This document shows, piece after piece, positions 41,501 to 54,147 of a DNA stretch of 64,000 nucleotides. The stretch's first letter is position 1. Every line of letters begins with the position of its first letter. A program made the translations under genes and the position numbers. This stretch comes from Spongospora subterranea f. sp. subterranea (Eukaryota; Endomyxa: Phytomyxea; Phytomyxea; Plasmodiophorida): contig JAUGWO010000140.1 of NCBI GenBank assembly GCA_049724395.1, positions 62,001 to 126,000 of the forward strand, read 5' to 3'. The notes below the pieces were generated by a model. The model saw nothing but the letters and a program-made list of their open reading frames with translations. It did no database searches and was not told where the DNA came from.

Positions 41501-44500
41501 ACTCTGAAATTGAACACCCTTTACGCCAAAGATCATCTCTTGCAATTCAAACGAAAGTCTGAAACTGGACAAAAAACGCTGGCACAGGGCATTTACCTTT
41601 TTTGAATACGGACCATATTGCCCAACTGCATTACTGCACGGAAAACAGGAGAAATATCAGACTCATAGACAGCGTCTACGAAACTTTGACGACGAAAATC
41701 CTCAATTTCTTCGCGCGTCACCGATGTTGCTTCGTATAGAAAGTGTATTGGGCGAGAACGCGGTAATGTACGTCGGACCTGAAGTGGATGAGAAGAGAAT
41801 TCTTAGAGGAGAGCAACATACTTGTCGCAAATCGGCAAGTTCTACAAGCGAATTGATATAAACAGTTCGAGGAACGTGCATGGAAAACTGTCGCATTTCG
41901 CTGTGCTCCTGTTAAGCGCTCAGCGATTGGTCAAGCCTAACGGTCCATTCTGCCTACCGGAAGATAGACCCAGACGACAACTGAATCATCTGATTCTCCA
42001 CATTGTTTGTACTGAACTACCTGCATTATGACAGAGCGCGATTTCGATTCTATAACAACCACAGTTAGAACTCAGATGGCGCAGCACTTAATATGAAATA
42101 GTACCAACAATACGCTGCAACTTTTTGTGTTTAATCTTTTCCTCAATATTATTGCATTGGGCAACTTTGCGTTTTCGAAGGCTTTGCCATCGTTTTTTTT
42201 CATACTGGACAACAAAAACAGATAAAAAACAATGTAAAGCAACGCCACATTCAAGTGAGACCGATAGCCACGACGCAAAATCTTGTCGCATGTTAGGCGC
42301 GTTTTCGTGCGAAATAATCGCGACAGTCTGATTGTCGGAACGGGACACAGTCTCCGAAACAGGCGTTCGTTCCGCGACAATGGTATCTTCAATATCAGCA
42401 TCCAGAGTGTTTTCGACTGGTTTGACCGAGAAGAAACGTGATATCGACGTTTGCTTGAAACTTGACAGTTCCTGACAATAACGCAAGTTTGAAAACTATT
42501 ACTGCGATGGAACGCACGGAGAAGATTACGGTGGCAACACGAGTTTTGAGCCATTCTGGATGCTCTACGCGAGAACATGGATTTTCGACGCCCTGTAACG
42601 CGGCAGGAACTGATGGAATAAGGAATTACAGAGTTCATTCCACAAAACGCATCATACTCGTGATAATCTTCATAATAGCCGAACCCAATCTCGTAGTGTA
42701 ATACGACCAATCCAGGATCGAGCGAATATCGAAATCTTGCAGTCCACTATCTCCGAGCCTACGTGAACAGCTTATTAGCAATAGTTATGCGAAGCAGCGA
42801 TAAACTCGGACCATTTACGAAGATATTTCTTAGATTCAACCTAAAACACATTTCAATGCCTGTCAAATTGTTAGAAACCTAACGTACCGGATTAGCAGAG
42901 AAAATTGCAACCGGAACTGCACGATCCGAGACAGGAGCACCTTGAGGACTTTTGGAGATGATAAACCTTAAATCAAGTAAGGACTTGTTTCAGATTAGGA
43001 TCTGTTCAATGACATCACCTGCAAGATATTTTGTCTTTCAAGAGACCGGAGCCAAGGAACTCTGCAAGGCGTTTGGCGGTGGTAATCGCGGTAGACCTCT
43101 GAGTAGCATAAGCTGAAAGCGACTGTTCGAAATGTTTACAACCATAGCAAAAACCAAACATAGCATTGTGACGTACTTGCGACATCGATTTTGTCTCAGA
43201 GAGAAGTTCAAATACTTCTTCATCTGAAAGATCGGCCCCTTTTCTGTCAAGAACATCAAGCCAACGGTTCGCAATTGCCCCAACTGCTTCATAGCATTCT
43301 TTCAGCGTAGCGCCGTGAAGAAACGCGGGGAATACTTGGCCTGCATACGACATTCGTAACGGCTCTCAAATATATAAATTAGACATCATACTTTGAAATA
43401 CTTTGATCAAGCTAAGCTCACCACGACGCTTAATCTCGAAGCCTGAAATGATTTAGCAAACTGGGGCCGAAAAAGGGCCATTTCCTTGCCTTTTAACTCG
43501 GCAAAGGATCCGTCAGTATTGAAAACGGCATAGCGTTTTTTCAAAGTTTTTCCTTCAGCAGGCGCTGCAGGAATCACCATAGCCCTGTACGGACCGTCAA
43601 CTGAGTAAAACCAGTCAGGATCAACATTGAAAGCAAACTACCCGGATTATCTAGACCTTCAAAAAAGATCGTGTTCTCAGTAGACCTGGCGAAGGATTTC
43701 GACTCTTGCTTTAACGTTAAATATCTGACCAAACTCTGACTCAACGAAAACCAAAAAGTCGTTTCTTCGCCTACTGATCGTTCGTGAAGTGCTTGTGAAT
43801 AACACGGTTGAGGATTGTGCAAGGGTAACTGAATGTAAATCTAGGACGAATCGAATAGAAAAAGGTCAAATTAAAGAGTTTGAGGCTGATGCGGAACGTA
43901 CTTGTGCGTTACGTTGTTATTGTCAACAGCAATAGCAGTGAAGTTCTCAGGAAACATTTTTGGTAAGATACACCAAATCCCATCGGTATCCAACTCTAAA
44001 GGAAGCCCGATTTTTTCAATCAACTCACGAGCCATCTTGATAATGTTCGCTCCTAGAGAAACAGAATTGAGACACAGAGTCAGATTATATGTAAATTGGC
44101 GTCGTTGAAACCTGTAACAGTAACTACACCAGCCATTTCCATCGAATGCCACCTAGCGCCCTACACAAAATGCGCTTTAGAAACAAACTTTTTGAAGAAT
44201 TTCAACGTCTATTTCTTACCTTTCTCATTACGTAACCGTAGAATGAGTTCAGAATACACTGAGAAAATGTATCAAAATATCATACTAACTGCCAATGAAA
44301 ACATGAGGTCGAGTACTTTATGGGCAAGCTGCATCGAATCGTATAGAAGAACCATCGAATTAGCCTTTTGCTTGTCTACCAGGGTTTTGGCATTTTTCAA
44401 ATTATCTTTCCATTCCCTTCGACAGATAAGAAGACTGCGCATTGAAACGTCAATAAATCTCACTTGTTTTTTGCTTTATACAAGTAACGGCGATCGCGGA

Positions 44501-47500
44501 AAGATCGCACAGTATCGACATCTGGGGCAAAAAAGCGCTTAAACTTAAGTTGTACAAAGATAAACAACATGTTTTGTACAAAAAGGATTTTCTCGCTGAC
44601 AGATTGTTGCGGAACGGATTTCGACCTTGTCTTCAAACGACTTCTTATACACCTATAGCATGAGCATTAAATTATCAGGCATCATTTCATCGAGGTTTAG
44701 ACCGACTAACTTTGTTTGAATATTGTTTTACTCGAGCAGCAAGCATTTCTGCCTGTTTAGGGTAAGGCAAATCGCTGAAGGATAAAGATAATGAGCCGTC
44801 CTAGTCAACAAAGAACAACAAATTAAAACACGTCATGTGAAGCTTGTTCAACGAAGGCATACTGGCCCGGGATACATTCTCTGCTGTAAAGTTTCTCGCA
44901 TATGTTCAAACTCTGATCGCTTAGCAGGATAATAGCGCCTATAGAGAAGATGACGAATGCGCTTGGCAATTGAGAACATATTACCCTTTCCAGGCCCATT
45001 CCATATGACGCTGGCATATTTCCGATTCGACATTGTAATCACAAGCAGCGCATATTTTCCCATTGACGATTGCCATAGGCTGTAGGCGATTCGTCAAAAT
45101 CAAGTTGGGATACCTGTATTTCACCAAATTATAAGGTCATGTTAGGTTCATTCACGACGACGGTACATGGCCTGAACATCCAAATGATAAATCAAAGGCT
45201 CAGCATCTAGCTTCGGGTTTTCCAAAAAACACGACAACTTGGAAACGATTTCCGAAATGATCACGTCTGCATTGGTAACCTGCCTGACGCTTATGGGTAT
45301 GCTTACGGGCCAACCGTGTACTTACCTCATCCATACTTCGTTGCCATTCTGTTTCAACCGCAAATCGTAGAGCATCAGCCGCAGAATCAATGAGTTCTTG
45401 AATCTGGGTTTTGTCGATGGCGAACTTTTCAGGGATATTTGCACGAAACACACCTGATTTGAGGCACTCGACATGACTGCATAAATGTATCAAACAATAA
45501 CCAGAGGCGATGCAAAAGACAAGATACCCTCCGATGTATGTTTGTGATTCTAACAGATGGCCTTAAGGGAATTGAGCGAACTATATGATGATGATGCACA
45601 CACCGAACCTTCGTGAAACTGAATAAGTTCCATCTTATCTTTGTTGGGGCAGACTATATTCGCGCGAGCAGCTTCCACCATCAGCAGCTATCATTAGCGT
45701 GAATAAAACATGCAGCGTTGCAAATCAAGTTACCTGTTCACAAAGGGTTCCACTGCCTTTTCGAAGGACATCAGCGGGGCCCATTGGAATAATCGTACAC
45801 AAAGAATATACAAAAAGGTGGACGTATTTCATATATCTACAATCAATAAGTATGATTTAGTTGGCAAATGAAGCCGCTGACAGATAATATGTTGCGACGG
45901 CATCGGAAACAGAATAGGAAGCGAGCAACTGCGGTCGTGATCTCGCAAATGGCAGCATTTCTTCAGGGTCAATTTCAATTGGATTATATGAAAGTTTAGC
46001 CTGCAAGAAGGTTAAACACGTTTTCTAAAATTTCTGTGGGCATAAAACCTTAGTCACAGCTTTTAAACCTTGCGACCCCTGCGGAAGATACGAATCACGA
46101 CGCACCCAGCAAAATGCATCAAGATGTACGACGAATCGCCCAGCGTATTCATCACCTATATCGCGGTGCATTAACTCGAATTTTCATATGAGAAACCAAA
46201 CTACCAGAATTTTTCAATCCTATTCCGATTCTTCTCTGCATTGACAATCCGTAATGTGCAATCCGGGCGTCTAGAAACCTAAGCTCAGATTTAAAAAAAT
46301 GCAGAAGAAATCCGACATAAGGCCGATACTTGAAGTCGAAAAAGTCTCCGTTATAGGTTGTAACCACATGTGGTCGAATTTCTTGTAAATGAGTCATAAA
46401 TCGTTCTAAGAGCGATTTCTCATCAACCTAACAGGTGTTAAAATCCTTGAAACATTTAGACGCGCTCTAACCTCGTTGAAAACAAAAAAAGGACCAGGAA
46501 ACTCGGGTTTTGGAGTATATTCAAAATTGTCAATGTCTTCCGACACAATTTGTCGGTTGACAATCAGAAACCCCTCACCGTCAACCATGTAAGATATCAT
46601 CATGACTGAATCGACAGAGGGGTCAGGAAATTTTAGAGGTGATTTCGTCGTTTCAATGTCGTAGGCTAGAACTCTTAAATCTGGGATCTAAACGATGTTA
46701 GGCCACAGTCAGCGACACGTGCACAATGTTCCACAAACCTCCACTAATTCGGGTTTATGAGTAAGCACTGTATCGCCTTCCCTAATAGCTACATCATACC
46801 AAAGGCCAGCGCGATAGCCTTTGGCGATACAAACGGCCTAACAGGTACGAGTAAGCAGCAGCAGATAGCACAGCAGGGTCAGAAGCACCTGAGTATATGG
46901 GACATCAAACTCCCGCATATCCAAGAGTGCATTGAGGCATTCGATTTTGGATAATTTTGACTTCCTTTCACGATCTTCTTCATCCCAACTAAATGCTGTG
47001 AACTCGATATTCAGTACATGGACAAATTTCTTATAAAGTACAAAACCTTCAGCATTTCCGACGTATTTCCTATTCCTGGCGGCAAATGGATGCAAAAACT
47101 TTCTGACAGTCATCAACTGCTGTCCGTTGGAAAAAGAAAGTTTGAGAAAAAGAGCTTGGATCCCTGCCGAAAAAGTCGAGACATAAGGCCTCTGTGTTCT
47201 TGATCTGTATGATATTACCTGAAAGATGATTAGGCAGATCCAAATCCTCCATTCGCTTGAGTTCAATTGAGAGGATAACACCTTCGAACCTCTTCAATAA
47301 ATATTGTTCAATTTCCATCCTCCTTTCTTCCTAAATATGACTTCTAGTAACACAATACGTTTACAATTCCCAGAATACCTTGACACGAATCAGAAAGTAA
47401 GGTGGTACAACAACGGTGGCCCTAAACTCATCACCATCCTCCCCCACGAAGTAAAAATTAACCGCGGATCGTTCAACTCTGGTCTCGGGATCAAACACCG

Positions 47501-47774
47501 ACGTCTTTGAAAAAACAGCAAATCAAATCATGACCAAAATCAAAAACGAATAACTCTCTCTCAGGTTTCAACAATATCGTACCTGATTGAAATTTAGCAG
47601 CCATCCCGTTTTATCTTGACCACCATTCAAGAGCGTATATCCAAACTCATCATCTTGTTTATTTTCAGCCTCGACGATAGATTGTGTGGATTCGGCAGGC
47701 TGTTTAGCTTCATGCTCTCCAACAACCTTCTTCGCCCTCGGGACGAACCCTTTATGCTTGCCCTTGACAACCAT
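38522..47774 (-). CDS. POLE: DNA polymerase epsilon catalytic subunit
   Basis: Leading-strand replicative polymerase with proofreading. About 25-30 short exons from ATG 47774 ([27 protein letters not shown]). N-terminal motifs are [13 protein letters not shown] and [13 protein letters not shown]. Exonuclease: [18 protein letters not shown] (Exo I D,E), [20 protein letters not shown] and [14 protein letters not shown] (Exo II). Polymerase: [34 protein letters not shown] (motif A), [11 protein letters not shown]...YGYV (motif B helix), [13 protein letters not shown] (motif C) and KRLAEFLG. Then [34 protein letters not shown]. The inactive C-terminal half keeps RYFHVPIGN-like blocks ([20 protein letters not shown]) and [11 protein letters not shown]. 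The end has CysA/Cys[31 protein letters not shown], for the Fe-S/B-subunit contact. Closes at 38522. All family landmarks are in order, so the gene appears complete. Confidence 0.93.
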
Positions 47775-48970
47775 GAAGGAAACTGCGTCAATTATAGTCT
47801 GTATGGGGTGCGACCGCCCACACCCGGTCCAGATGATTGTGTAACGCTAATCAAGTCACCACGTTACGCTGCCGCAATCGTAATGTCCTACAGCAGTACG
47901 AGTAACTCTGATAAGGGCGATGAGGACGGTGCGCCTTTTTCCGACATCTGAGGATCATTCTGTTATCGGCTTGATAGCATTGCAACCGTTCCTCTACCTA
48001 CATTGATGCGCGTAAACTGTCAAGATTACCTACATTTTCAAGATGAACATCGTTTGAGTTGGCGTTGGCTGTTCGCTGTGCGCGCGCGGGCGACTTGACG
48101 ATTTGCCTCCGGAAGTAAATTAGCCAAACTGGATCTACAATATGCATTATCAAACATTCATGAATCGGCTCTGGCAACCATATATCGCAATTTTTCCAAT
48201 TCCAAAGGATAACGGCATAATCTTGATGTTGAAAATTATGTGTTGAAGAACAAGATACCGACGTAATTGTATGGTAAACTGAACCTATAAACGAAGTTCC
48301 GCACTCCACTCTGAAGGGTACGTTTGAGCTCTTCAAAATTGTCAGCTGATCTATTCCCGCGCTTGGGGATCTGTTGAATGCGATTTTGGGGTAATGATGG
48401 TGAGATAGGGTGGTTACTATTCTAGAAATGATCTTTGACGTTATATTACAAATAATCAAGAATTGTGTTTATAGAATGATGGATCTTTGTATTACGATGA
48501 CTGACCAATAATCAGTGATACAAGTGATACTGACCGCAGACGAGATATTACGCCAAATATTTCATGTACAAGAAGAAACAGAGGTGGCAAATATTTGTGA
48601 TACGTTGATGGCGATTTCGTGCATTTTACAACACTGCAGCCTGCAGCTTGCTAGACAATGGCAGTCTACGATTGGCCCAATCAGTTGCGTAATCGCAACA
48701 ATCTCGACCAGAGGTCTTCCTTAGATAGAAATCAAGGGATTTCCTAGGTCCAATATTAAACTGGATTATAGTGGGTTTCAACATATGCAACAAAGGATCA
48801 CGTAATTGGGGGAAATGTTTGCAACAGTCATAACAGGCAAAGCTGAAAGTCTATCGCGGCAGGACACAGATTTTGCCTTGGTTCCCCTTTTTGCGTCGAC
48901 GAGTACTGTAGGTTTCTGGTGAAAAAACCAGTTTCGCTGGGTTTCGAACTCTGTAGCTCAGGAGTCAAGT
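47775..48970. other. region upstream of Pol epsilon; one minus ORF
   Basis: The Pol epsilon promoter should lie just beyond 47774. A 153-codon minus-strand frame (48459-47998) reads VECGTSFIGSVYHTITSVSC and YAVILWNWKNCDIWLPEPIH, ending NVGNLDSLRASM; it looks moderately protein-like but has no family match and a weak start. A plus frame 48515-48724 (ILTADEILRQIFHVQEETEV) is equally unassigned. Confidence 0.3.
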
Positions 48971-49083
48971 CAGGCTCGCGTCGGTAACCAGTCCACAGAT
49001 CAGGCGCGCGTCGGTAACCAGTCCACAGGTCAGGCGCGCGTCGGTAACCAGTCGACAGGGCAGGCGCGTGGCGGTGACCAGGT
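48971..49083 (+). repeat. minisatellite, about four 30-31 bp units
   Basis: Units of the form caggcgcgcgtcggtaacca + gtccacaggt are repeated from about 48971 to 49083, with the first unit reading ctcgcg and the last gcgtggcggtgacc. It is GC-rich relative to the surroundings and lies about 150 bp upstream of the phospholipase D start. Confidence 0.75.
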
Positions 49084-49235
49084 GTATAACAGGGGATAGG
49101 GGTCCAGTTATTATTTTACCGAGCCTGAATACCGGGTCGATGATTAGGGTGGCCTTGATATAACAGGCGGCCGGATAGAGGTGCCGGGGTCAAAAGGCTA
49201 CAGATAACGCGATCCTCTTTGAATCTGGAGCCCCG

Positions 49236-52215
49236 ATGGGGAATAATCTGTCAGCCGTCCCAGCTCCTCGCTCTAGAAGGTCGTCAAGCATGTCAGAGGA
49301 ACAATCTTCCCCGAAACGACGTGTTGGTAGGACTCTTTTTAGTTCAGTTTGGCGCAACGTTTGTCAGATTCGACGGTTTCAGCATCACGACGAAGAGCGT
49401 CAGATTCTTCTTTGGACGCCTCATTCGATTGTCAAGGTTCTCGACAGAACCGAGGCGGCGGTGATGAGCAACCTATCTCGTCATTACCAATGGGAGGAAT
49501 AACCACTGAAGGTCATCGCCAAAGAAATCTATTTGCATGGTGCTCCTGGTGCTACAAAGAGTGTAATATATCCGGGTTCACTGTCAATACATCGTCGCTA
49601 ACTCTACTCCATTTTATGCAGGCTTGCATGGAAGGACGCAAAAAAATCGTCTAAGAAGATCCCTATACATGTGCCTTAACTGTGTAAGGTAATCCATAGG
49701 CCAAGGGCAATTTTTCGTAATGTTTTGCGGTAATGATAGTGTTCGCAGGAGGACCCTACCTTGCAGGTGGTGCCAACAAGGTATGGCACGTGGACATCGA
49801 GATTACGACGATATGTTATGCGCCAAATGTGATGGTACAATTATTGCATGGGGCTCAGTTCCGTCGACAATTCGTACTGTGGGATGGTGCTCGTGGTGCT
49901 ATGACCTCACCTCTCATGATATTCGCATGACCAACGTTGTCCGACGTAATACCTATATGTGTGAGGCATGTGGTGGTAGGACCGCTCTCTGCATATCTTG
50001 TAAAAAAGCCTTCACGCGATGCAATTCGTTCTACGATGATTACCTATGTGCATTGTGTCAAGGAATGATGACTTCATGGAATGATGTCGACACCAATCGC
50101 AAAAAGAGTCTGGCTGAAGGTCTCACAATTCTTGATCACGACGATCCATATCAGTCTATTTATCCGTTGAGGAGGGGCCAATATGTCAAAGCTCTCGTCG
50201 ATGCCAAATGTTTTTATGAATCTCTCCTGGAAACTTTGAATGCCGCAACAGAATCCGTCTTCATGTCGTTTTGGCATCTGAATCCCAAAATATACCTTCG
50301 GAGAAATCCAGGAACCGAGCCCGATATCTCTGATCGATTTGATTCGGTCCTCAAAGCCAAAGCCAATCAAGGAGTAAAATTCTACATTATCCTTTGGAAA
50401 GAAAATTTGACCGCTGTCGTCAACAATTTTAGTGAAGAAGTGGCTAACGAGTTAGAAGGTTTGCACTCCAATATCTTTGTTGTCCGTCATGGTCCGCCAA
50501 ATCCATTATTGACATATTATTGTCATCATCAGGTATGTTAAATACACATTTTATGTTGATGCCATGATTTCAGCAAATGTGGTTAGAAATTCGTGGTTGT
50601 CGATCAAGATATAGCGTTTGTTGGGGGATTGGATGTATGCTTAGGAAGATATGACGACCCATCTCACGTCTTAAACGACGAGGACTCACAAATTTGGAAA
50701 GGCGTCGATTACTACAATCCCCATTTGGTTAGACCTTCCTCGATCAAAAGTTTCTTCACCGACGTGATCGATCGGCAATCCGTTCCCCGGATGCCTTGGC
50801 ACGATATCGATTTTGAGGTACGATTCCAGCATCGTAGCCCTCACTCGATTGTAGCAAACAATGACGCCGTTCGTTCGATTGTAGCTGCATGGCTCGACGG
50901 CCCGGGACGTTGCCCGAAACTTCGTCGAAAGGTGGAACCATCACATTGGAAGTTCCGGCCACCGAGACCTTATTTTGACTCCACGACCACATGACGAACC
51001 TCCCATTGTAAAAAAGCATATCTCAACTGCAATTCAACAAAGTTTGAACTGCGTTGGTTTAGCAATCTGTAAAATCTGGAACCTGCATTTGTCAAGTTAT
51101 CCGTTCGATGGGACAATGGAGTGGAGCTTCTAGGCTTGATCGATCGATCTGTATGTCTGGCTAATTCTGCCACTGCTTTAGTGATCAACGCTGAAATTGT
51201 GTAGATGGCGCTTATATCCACGCTGTCATGTCAGCTCAAAAATATATTTACCTGGAAAATCAATATCTGAGTTCAAGTGTCGCCGGAGACGGCGTCGAGA
51301 ACATTGTCGCTCAAAGAATCATCGATCGACTGAAGGAGAAGATCTTCAGCCAAAGAGACTTTCAGGGTCATCATCATACTACCCCAACCAGAAGAGACCG
51401 GAGATAGCGCCATGGAGTTGCTACGCTGGCAATATCAAACCATCAACCGAGGCGGAACCTCAATGGTTGAGCAACTCGCGCGTGCGTTTCCCGATGTTGA
51501 TCTCGAGCAATATCTGTCGTTCTTTTTTCTACGGCAACACGGGTTCTTGTGCGGTCGCCCGGTTACAGAAAAAGTCTTCACACATAGCAAAATTTTACTG
51601 GTCGATGATCGCATCGCTCTTGTTTCGTCAGCCAATTTCAACGATCGGAGCCTGCTTGGTGATCGCGATAGTGAGATTGGCGTCACTGTCGAAGATGAAG
51701 ATTCATTGCAGATACCGATGGACGGCGCGTCGTTTTCTGTTGGGCGATTTCCGCATGAGCTGCGTCTGCAACTTTGGGCGGAGCATCTTGGCTTATCTGG
51801 ATCTGATACCGAACGAATCATTGATCCGATATGCGATTCCGTGTATAACGGCATCTGGATGAAAACTGCTCGAGATAATACTCGAATCTTAGAACAAGTG
51901 TTTCCTAGTAAGGCCGTTTTCCGCCACTTCAGCACTCAAATTTACCATTTTTGTGCTTCTAGGTATTCCCCAAAATCATCATACTACAATGAAGGTGAGC
52001 TCACATGCGCTTGTTCAATATCATCGTTTGAACAAGCTCTATACTAGATATTCAAAAAGGAGCATGGGCTAGAAGTTCCAGCAGTAGCCGTCACCGATGG
52101 AAAAGAGCTATCTGGAGTCCATGGGACACTGACAATGCATCCAATAGGGTTCCTGCTCGATGAAGAGATCTCTACGGTTTTATCATTAGTCCTTGGCGAG
52201 AATGTATCGCAGTAG
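49236..52215 (+). CDS. phospholipase D with N-myristoyl signal and duplicated Cys-rich module
   Basis: Hydrolyses phosphatidylcholine-type lipids to phosphatidic acid. The ATG at 49236 gives MGNNLSAVPAPRSRR, an N-myristoylation consensus (G2, S6). A 44-nt intron restores frame to STVSASRRRASDSSLD. Two copies of a Cys-rich module follow: WCSWCYKECN...RRSLYMCLNC...LPCRWCQQGMARGH..YDDMLCAKC, then WCSWCYDLTS...RRNTYMCEAC...LCISCKKAFTRC..YDDYLCALC. PLD catalysis: YVKALVDAKCFYESLLETLN, VFMSFWHLNP, HKD1 HHQKFVVVDQDIAFVGGLD, CQVIRSMGQWS, YIYLENQYLSSS, RVIIILPQPEETGD, HKD2 HSKILLVDDRIALVSSANFN, DRDSEIG. C-terminal cap: GVHGTLTMHPIGFLLDEE. No PX or PH domain. One base is out of frame near 51350 (KIFSQRDF versus AKETFRV). 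It is probably membrane-tethered through myristate. Confidence 0.85.
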
Positions 52216-52507
52216 CGCGATTTATCAACTTGTATATTTGCCATATTTATTTCAAAAGAATACTCCCTAAATTACGGGAAATGATAAAATTCCAAAGAAT
52301 CGCAATGGTGCATCAATAATGTAAATAGATGTGATTAATGACGTTTGTCATCTATCATTCATTGTAATCACGAGTCTTAAGCAACGGTGAGGATGACGAT
52401 AGGATGACAGCGATGGCGATAGCGTGTTTCTTGGCAGCAGCAGCGAAGGGGGTCAGAGGAGTCCGTGGCGGAAAGCCCAGCCAGATAATATACAGCCAAT
52501 TGGGCAA
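52216..52507. other. intergenic
   Basis: Short gap between PLD and the multi-UBL gene. An alternative 5' reading of the next gene begins near 52402 (ATG AGC-like context) but has no conserved residues. Confidence 0.3.
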
Positions 52508-53698
52508 ATGAAACAGCTAATCAGGGTTAAAGGAGATAGTGGCCGACTCCATATTGTGGATTGCGCCAGCCCTGAAACGCTGTGCACAACCTATCGTGAT
52601 CTGCGTAACGTTCTGCAGCAGGAGCAGGGTCTCTCTTCGGATCATGAGTTATGTGATGCCAATGACGCTGTAAAAATGCATTCGAATCCAGAGACACTTT
52701 CTCCTTCCCTAAATACGAGTGCAGGTATACGATCTGGACACGCCATTGCAGTTCTCCAGTCAGGCGGTCGTTTATGTGAAATGGAAGAGTTTTGATGTCG
52801 TTGTTATCGACGAGCCTCATGAACCCCAACATGTTCAGGTGTCATCGTCCTGGACAGTATATCAAGTAAAGCTCTATTTCAAAACTTTCATTGTTGTTTT
52901 CTAATTCAATGCAGGTTAGGAAAGCATATGAGATTGAAATTGGGACACCAATCGATAGGATATCGTTTCAAGGTCTGGAGCTTGTTGACGACGCGACATT
53001 AGCATCGTATAAAATTATTCAAAACTCCACCTTGGTTTCCCGTATTCGCATCTATGTTCATGATAAGTTTTGCCATGTACGTCGGTCTCTCACTTTTCAG
53101 TTGTGTTCAGAATATTGATTACGTTTCTTACTTTACAGATCGAACAACCATTATTGTTATATGAGTTCAGTACGATTGGTGACCTGAAACTGGCGTTTGG
53201 TACATCGACCGCGCGCTCGACCATGTCTGGAAAATGCACATTTCGTGGGAAAGAACTTGATGAGTACAAAACTCTATTCCACGCTGGAATCGCCACTGAT
53301 TCTGTAAATCGCCAATTAATGTGTTCATTGCTGTTTTCCCAACGTTTACCTATGTTCAGCTGGTTGAATTTACGAGTGCTCCGTTCACGATAGATATCGT
53401 TGTGCCTGGTCCGCCTGGGGATGAAGAAGAGGGCGAACGGATTGTTGAGTTGTCAACGTATGATCATCATACCATTCAAATGATTAAAGACAACTTTGGT
53501 TTAGCCACAGGTGGTCAGGTAATCTATTGAATGCGATGTTTTGTTCGCGAAATCACATAATTTTTCTTCCAGGCTCTGGTTCCCGAGGATAAGCTGACCT
53601 TGGATGGAGAAGCGCTAGCTGAGAATGAGATGATTTACCTTCGCGGGATCAAGCATGGAACACAGTTATATCTTCAACGTGAAGATGTTGTCAAGTAA
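52508..53698 (+). CDS. protein with tandem ubiquitin-like domains
   Basis: Starts MKQLIRVKGDSGRLHIVDCA. Exons join in phase at 52723ish, CAA|VRKAY (acceptor 52914), CH|IEQP (acceptor 53138), DS|LVEF (acceptor about 53351) and GGQ|ALVP (acceptor about 53572). Ubiquitin-like folds can be seen in series: KSFDVVVIDEPHEPQHVQVS + VRKAYEIEIGTPIDRISFQG / LELVDDATLASYKIIQNSTL; LLYEFSTIGDLKLAF, CTFRGKELDEYKTLFHAGI; and FTIDIVVPGP...TIQMIKDNFGL, PEDKLTLDGEALAENEMIYL, GTQLYLQRED. The last two recall 'l...+l.f.Gk.L.d...L..y.i..gs.l.L'. There is no C-terminal Gly-Gly (end ...DVVK), so it is not a conjugated modifier; a shuttle or scaffold in ubiquitin signalling is plausible. About 330 residues. Confidence 0.6.
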
Positions 53699-54147
53699 AA
53701 TTACCGACAATCGATTTGTGCTGATATTCACTCGCCGTTTGAGTGTAGATCGATCGCCTATGAATGTGGAAGTTGCGGCGATAACAACAAGATTCGGCGA
53801 AGGGATCCCATTCGCTGTAGGAATTGTGGATATCGAGTACTGTACAAACTGAGGACGACCCGCCGTAAGTGAACACTATCGCCGCATATCTGTTTGTCCC
53901 CATCCAATTTGATATTTACTACAGCTTGTCAATACGTTGCGCGATAACGGTTTTGTGTCGATAAACGCTATTTTAATACACAATTCGGTTTAATCACGGT
54001 CACAATGGTTTCGTCAATCTCGTTAAGGATACCTTCGTCACCCCTGGATATTTCGTGTCTATCATGACCAGGATATTCTGATCTGCGTGCCTGCCCTGTC
54101 ATCATATCTTGTTAATCGACCTAGGAGATAAACCTGATTACGATTTA
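53699..54147. other. intergenic, no gene seen
   Basis: About 450 bp with no conserved frame; the plus frame 54109 is open into the next gene and could include a short upstream exon. Confidence 0.35.

Noticed and set aside
42072-42710. 212-codon minus-strand ORF inside Pol epsilon read as a separate gene
   Set aside because: It is a mixture of an off-frame reading and introns; the correct spliced frame gives conserved Pol epsilon sequence ([14 protein letters not shown] ... VEHPEWL).
48935-48975. tRNA-like B box (gggtttcgaactctg)
   Set aside because: No matching acceptor stem, A box or cloverleaf could be folded around it on either strand.
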